Shown: positions 22,855-26,133 of the stretch, in pieces
How positions within the stretch are numbered: position 1 is the first letter of the stretch
Layout of the letters: each line of letters opens with the position of its first letter
Source of the DNA: CAKXIK01 sp050947015
Lineage (GTDB): Bacteria; Bacillota; Clostridia; Oscillospirales; Acutalibacteraceae
Length of the DNA: 26,133 bases
Assembly (NCBI GenBank): GCA_050947015.1
Contig: JBMNVT010000027.1
Span: 1 to 26,133 of the forward strand
Reading direction: 5' to 3'
Program-made: the position numbers and the translations under genes
The notes under the pieces: generated by a model
The model's database searches: none
The model's input: only the letters and a program-made list of their open reading frames with translations
What the model was told of the DNA's origin: nothing

Positions 22855-24477
22855 TTACTTCGCTACAAAAATGCGCTCCGGATCACGGACAATAATCTGG
22901 GAATCGTTGTACAACTGGAGCAAATCGTCAATACTTGCAATTTTCTCAAGTTCTGCAACATAAGAATCCCACTCGCTCATATCCCGCAGATTATAAATAA
23001 ACTTGGCCTCATTTTCTTCGATAAAGGTTTTCAGCACATTTTCGAGATTCGCCTTTTCTGCGCCGGAATCTGCCGTAAAGACCGCAAAGGCCGGGTCAAA
23101 TTGAGCTTTTACGGTTCCGTCGGTAAAGTTCTTGAGGTTAAGTTCCATCGAACGTTCTATCAGTTTATACCCCTCCGAGCTGCGCTGCAGCGGACCCATT
23201 CCGACCATCCAGACCTCATACTGAGTGCCGATGCCGTATTCTGCCTTATCGATACCATCTTTCAAGACATATATGCCGTCCGTGATATCAAAGGTCACTC
23301 CTTCGACGCCGTAGTTAAAGATATCACGACCGTAAGGGGAGACTACCTGGTCCATATAAGCCGCGAGATATTCCGGATGCTCCGCCTTGCTTGAGCAGAC
23401 CAACCCCCAGCCCGGAATGCCGTCGTGCTGATATGCAATTCTCAGGTAGCGGTTACCGTCTTTATCGGCAGGCGCCGTCATCGGCTGAATATCATATGGC
23501 AAATCTTCGCCCGGATTGACTTTGAAGATTTCCCTTTCCGGTGAACCGTTATATACAGCACTGAACGCCCATTTGCCGGAGGCAATCACATTCTGTTCCT
23601 GTTCAAAGGACATCGTCTGGATTTCCGGATTGATCAAGCCCTCTTTGTACATGGTCGCCATTGTCTGAATCAGTTCCTTGCGCTTGGCGGATTCTTCGCG
23701 ATAGGAGCACTTGTATGTCTTTGCGTCCGTATCATAATATACCAGACTTGCCTGCGCACCGATTGCGCTGGCAACCCAGCCCTGCGCATAGCCGATATTC
23801 CAATATGACTGGAAGGGAATAACGGTCGGGTCTTTTGCCTTTACCGCACGCATAACCTGCAGCATTTCCTCAAAAGTGGACGGCACCTTCTGGCCGGCTG
23901 CGTTGAGTACGTCCATATTGACAAACCAGGATTCGCCGGCAAAATCGATCGGCTGAACACCGATAATACCATAACGGGCACCGTCTTCCTTGCAGATGTA
24001 GTCCAGATTTGTATACGTTTTGCGGTATTCCGCCAGATTCGGCATGTACTCTGCATACTTGTTGAAATCCAGCAGCATCCCGGTTGCGCTGTACTCATTG
24101 ATGGTTGCCATGATATCGGAAACCGGCATCACGTCCGGGATGTCATTGGTGGAAAGATAAATCTTGCTCTTTTCCTGCCAATCAGAATACGCTGCAAACT
24201 CCCACTTAATTGTAACATTTCCGATATGTTCTTTCCACTCTTTTTGGCAAAGTAATTCCGGGTTCTGGTCAAGTCCCTCGTAACCATAGGCGGAAAAAAC
24301 AATTTCCTCTCCGGTATAGGGGAAGGTAATGCTTTTGTTTTCAGCCGTGCTGCCGGCTGAAGCTGTTGATCCTGCCTGACTTGAGGATGGTGTCTGACTG
24401 CATCCGAACAGGAACGAAAGCAGCAGTACCGCGCAAAGAACCAGGGAAACACGAGACGCTTTTCTCTTGTTGAACAT
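22855..24477 (-). CDS. Extracellular solute-binding lipoprotein of a CUT1-type sugar ABC importer
   Basis: This 540-residue lipoprotein delivers a solute, probably an oligosaccharide or glycan fragment, to the two permeases encoded upstream. The signal ends in LFGCSQ with lipidated C26, followed by a Ser/Gly-rich linker. The mature part is a family 1 binding protein of the LipO/YtcQ type (about 500 residues, larger than typical MalE), with ASGKWAFSAVYNG, GWGLVCSSKAEHPEYLAAYMD and NYGVEGVTFDI visible. AAGGAGG at ideal spacing before the ATG indicates strong translation. It lies 49 bases after the second permease and is followed by a hairpin, then the AraC regulator. Confidence 0.93.
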   Translation of the reverse strand: MFNKRKASRVSLVLCAVLLLSFLFGCSQTPSSSQAGSTASAGSTAENKSITFPYTGEEIVFSAYGYEGLDQNPELLCQKEWKEHIGNVTIKWEFAAYSDWQEKSKIYLSTNDIPDVMPVSDIMATINEYSATGMLLDFNKYAEYMPNLAEYRKTYTNLDYICKEDGARYGIIGVQPIDFAGESWFVNMDVLNAAGQKVPSTFEEMLQVMRAVKAKDPTVIPFQSYWNIGYAQGWVASAIGAQASLVYYDTDAKTYKCSYREESAKRKELIQTMATMYKEGLINPEIQTMSFEQEQNVIASGKWAFSAVYNGSPEREIFKVNPGEDLPYDIQPMTAPADKDGNRYLRIAYQHDGIPGWGLVCSSKAEHPEYLAAYMDQVVSPYGRDIFNYGVEGVTFDITDGIYVLKDGIDKAEYGIGTQYEVWMVGMGPLQRSSEGYKLIERSMELNLKNFTDGTVKAQFDPAFAVFTADSGAEKANLENVLKTFIEENEAKFIYNLRDMSEWDSYVAELEKIASIDDLLQLYNDSQIIVRDPERIFVAK

Positions 24478-24526
24478 GACTTTTCCTCCTTAAAATTATA
24501 TCCTTCAGGCGTAACCGATAATTCGT

Positions 24527-25429
24527 TTACGCCTTGATAGCACCCAACATCATCCCTTTGGTAAAGTATTTCTGCAAAAATGGATAAACACAAATAATGG
24601 GGATAATTGTAACAATTGTTGCTGCTGCCTTGACGGTACGGGGATTGGCGTTGACCATATCGAGCAGCTTTCCAATGTCGTTATTCTGCATGTTCCCTTC
24701 ATTGATTTCCATGTTAATCAGAATTTTACGCAGGAATATCTGAATCGGCATTTTGGACGTGCTTTCCAGATAAAGCATTGCATTAAAATAGTCATTCCAA
24801 AATCCGACAATTGTAAAGAGCGCAATGGTTGCCAGCAGTGCCTTGGAAAGCGGAATCACAATCGAAAACAGAATTCTGAGATGATTTGCCCCATCAATTG
24901 TAGCTGATTCCCTAAGCGATTCCGGGATTGTATTGAAAAAGTTAACAAACATAATCACATTCCAGGCTGAAATTGCGCCCGGAAGAATCATTGCCCAAAT
25001 TGTGTTAATCATATGCAGATTGCGGATCGTAAGATAGGTCGGAATCATTCCGCCTCCGAAAAACATGGTAATCAGCAGCAAAACATTAATCAGTTTTTTT
25101 CCTCGAAATTCCTGCACTGTAAGAGGGTACGCCAGCAATGCCGTAAACGTCAGCGACAAAAGCGTTCCGGTAACCGCATAAATAATCGTGTTAAGATAAT
25201 AACGCAAAATAGACGGATCCGATAAAATAGCCTGATAGGACTGCAGGGTAAACCCTTTTGGCATTAAAATCACGTTTTCCCCTACTAAAGCTTTTGCGCT
25301 GCTGAAGGAAAGCCCTGTCGTCATCAGAAGCGGATAAAGAAAAATTGCACTGAGCAAAACCAGGATTGCCGTATTGATATAATCAAACAGCTTCCACTTT
25401 CTTTTAGCCCCGGCAGTTTGAATCTGCAA
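24527..25429 (-). CDS. LplC/YtcP-type sugar ABC permease
   Basis: This inner membrane permease has about six TM helices and 300 residues. The EAA loop that contacts the ATPase is ESLRESATIDGANHLRILFSIVIPLSKALL, a canonical match. The N-terminal FSSAKAL and the C-terminal QKYFTKGMMLGAIKA are typical of LplC/YtcP permeases. The frame is open to 25480, overlapping the end of the upstream permease. TTG 25429, preceded by AAAGGGG at good spacing, gives the usual family length and is preferred. No ATPase gene is in the window; such importers commonly share an MsmX-type ATPase encoded elsewhere. Confidence 0.93.
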   Translation of the reverse strand: MQIQTAGAKRKWKLFDYINTAILVLLSAIFLYPLLMTTGLSFSSAKALVGENVILMPKGFTLQSYQAILSDPSILRYYLNTIIYAVTGTLLSLTFTALLAYPLTVQEFRGKKLINVLLLITMFFGGGMIPTYLTIRNLHMINTIWAMILPGAISAWNVIMFVNFFNTIPESLRESATIDGANHLRILFSIVIPLSKALLATIALFTIVGFWNDYFNAMLYLESTSKMPIQIFLRKILINMEINEGNMQNNDIGKLLDMVNANPRTVKAAATIVTIIPIICVYPFLQKYFTKGMMLGAIKA

Positions 25430-25445
25430 TGATACCGCACCCCTT

Positions 25446-26012
25446 TCAGAAAATTGAACCTTCGCCGGTCTTGCGGGCAATCCAGTTGGTTACCAGCAAG
25501 AAAAACAATGAAATTAACGAGGTAAACAGATTAACGGCGGTGGTATAGCTATAGCTTCCGCCCAGAATTCCCTCGCGGTAAACATAGGTTGAAATTACGT
25601 CTGACGTTTCGTAGGTCAGCGGGGATTGCATCAGCAAAATTTTCTGGTAGTCGTTTCCAACAATGCCTCCCACTGCAAAAATTAACAGAATAATAATGGT
25701 GGATGAAATACAGGGCAGCGTGATATGAATTGCCTGCTTGAACCGGGAAGCTCCGTCAAGCACTGCCGATTCATAAAGCTCCGGATTAATTCCGGAAATT
25801 GCCGCCAAATAAATAATGGAGCTATAACCGATTCCTGACCAGATACTTGACAGCACATACATCGGCCGAAACCACTTTGGGTCTGCAAAAAAATTAATTT
25901 TTTCTCCTCCCAGCGCAGTAATCAGGTCATTGACAATTCCACCGCTGGTGCTCGTCATATCTTTCAGCAAACCAATGACGATAACGGTAGAGATAAAGTA
26001 CGGTACATACAT
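25446..26012 (-). CDS. LplB-type sugar ABC permease, 5' end lost at the right-hand junction
   Basis: The visible part covers about 188 residues of the partner permease. It begins in the middle of a membrane segment (YVPYFISTVIVIGLLKDM), and later shows LYESAVLDGASRFKQAIHITLPCI, the EAA loop. LplB proteins are normally about 300-320 residues, so roughly 115-130 N-terminal residues, including the first TM helices, are missing. The ATG at 26012 is an internal methionine, not a real start: there is no SD, and the frame meets a TGA stop at about 26047-26049 within DNA that encodes something else on the other strand. It precedes the second permease by 16 bases. As given, the gene cannot encode a complete transporter subunit. 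Confidence 0.88.
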   Translation of the reverse strand: MYVPYFISTVIVIGLLKDMTSTSGGIVNDLITALGGEKINFFADPKWFRPMYVLSSIWSGIGYSSIIYLAAISGINPELYESAVLDGASRFKQAIHITLPCISSTIIILLIFAVGGIVGNDYQKILLMQSPLTYETSDVISTYVYREGILGGSYSYTTAVNLFTSLISLFFLLVTNWIARKTGEGSIF

Positions 26013-26133
26013 TGAAGTATTCGGCGGAGGCGGCTGGATACTGTTTCACAAGCCGCCCGGTAACGACTTTGAGGTGTATAACGATTTCAACGGACTGCTG
26101 GTTAACTTGTACCGCTGTGTACGGGAAAAGCCG
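26005..26133 (+). CDS. Fragment of a D12-class DNA adenine methyltransferase, running off the window
   Basis: The plus-strand frame reads TYIEVFGGGGWILFHKPP, then EVYNDFNGLLVNLYRCVREKP up to the window end. This is motif I (the S-adenosylmethionine-binding FGGGG loop) and the following segment of phage-type Dam/D12 adenine-N6 methyltransferases. The normal N-terminal part, with the KxxYxGGK motif about 30-40 residues earlier, is absent because the sequence to the left is the permease gene on the opposite strand. The similarity starts at 26005 and overlaps the permease similarity by a few bases. The frame is open leftward with an ATG at 25974, but that stretch is antisense permease. Confidence 0.75.

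Noticed and set aside
26010..26012. ATG at 26012 as a genuine permease start
   Set aside because: It is inside a conserved membrane segment, has no SD, and would remove about 40% of the protein. The gene is truncated, not short.
1..26133. CRISPR array, tRNA or rRNA genes
   Set aside because: No regularly spaced direct repeats, cloverleaf-forming sequence or rRNA-like blocks were seen on either strand. A tRNAscan/CRISPR search was not possible.

Overview
The window looks like chromosomal DNA of a spore-forming, Gram-positive anaerobe of the class Clostridia, probably an Oscillospirales/Ruminococcaceae-type organism. This rests on the spore maturation pair spmA-spmB, an AbrB-type regulator with a zinc-ribbon tail, lipoprotein-type binding proteins, LplB/LplC sugar permeases with a membrane-bound AraC regulator, and strong Shine-Dalgarno (SD) sites with frequent TTG/GTG starts. 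No database search was possible, so the taxonomy is inference.

Layout. (1) 1-2133 is visibly AT-rich and unlike the rest: a hairpin, about 370 bases without a gene, a membrane-protein gene broken by frameshifts, a DUF3592 membrane protein, a strong terminator and a doubtful small ORF. (2) 2109-4343, minus strand: the ferrous iron uptake genes feoA-feoB with a 17-base perfect palindrome in the leader. (3) 4423-5555, minus: spmA-spmB, divergent from abrB (5688-5933, plus), with a possible sporulation promoter and a palindromic promoter between them. (4) 6017-8749, minus: a three-gene transcription unit of unknown function. It encodes a siderophore/cobalamin-type binding lipoprotein fused to a peptidoglycan-binding domain, then two membrane-anchored proteins, and is bounded by a good promoter and a bidirectional terminator. 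(5) 8861-18021, minus: an arginine biosynthesis operon argG-argH-argC-argJ-argB-lepB-argD-argF with a type I signal peptidase gene inside it, preceded by a consensus-like promoter and a candidate ARG box. (6) 18207-19361, plus: an AAC(6')-like acetyltransferase and a flavin reductase-like protein. (7) 19403-26012, minus: a CUT1-type ABC importer (two permeases and a lipoprotein), a membrane AraC-family regulator and a metallophosphoesterase.

How the genes work together. ArgB, ArgC and ArgD convert N-acetylglutamate to N-acetylornithine. ArgJ releases ornithine and recycles the acetyl group to glutamate. ArgF, ArgG and ArgH finish arginine. The importer unit is probably an inducible system for an oligosaccharide or related polar compound: the binding protein captures it, the permeases transport it, and the membrane AraC protein senses an external signal. 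The role of the phosphoesterase there is unknown.

The right edge is abnormal. At about 26003-26012 the upstream permease gene stops being a permease and the sequence becomes, on the other strand, the inside of a phage-type DNA adenine methyltransferase. This is either an assembly misjoin or a real recombination breakpoint. The least familiar unit is the binding-protein/peptidoglycan-binding operon at 6017-8749.
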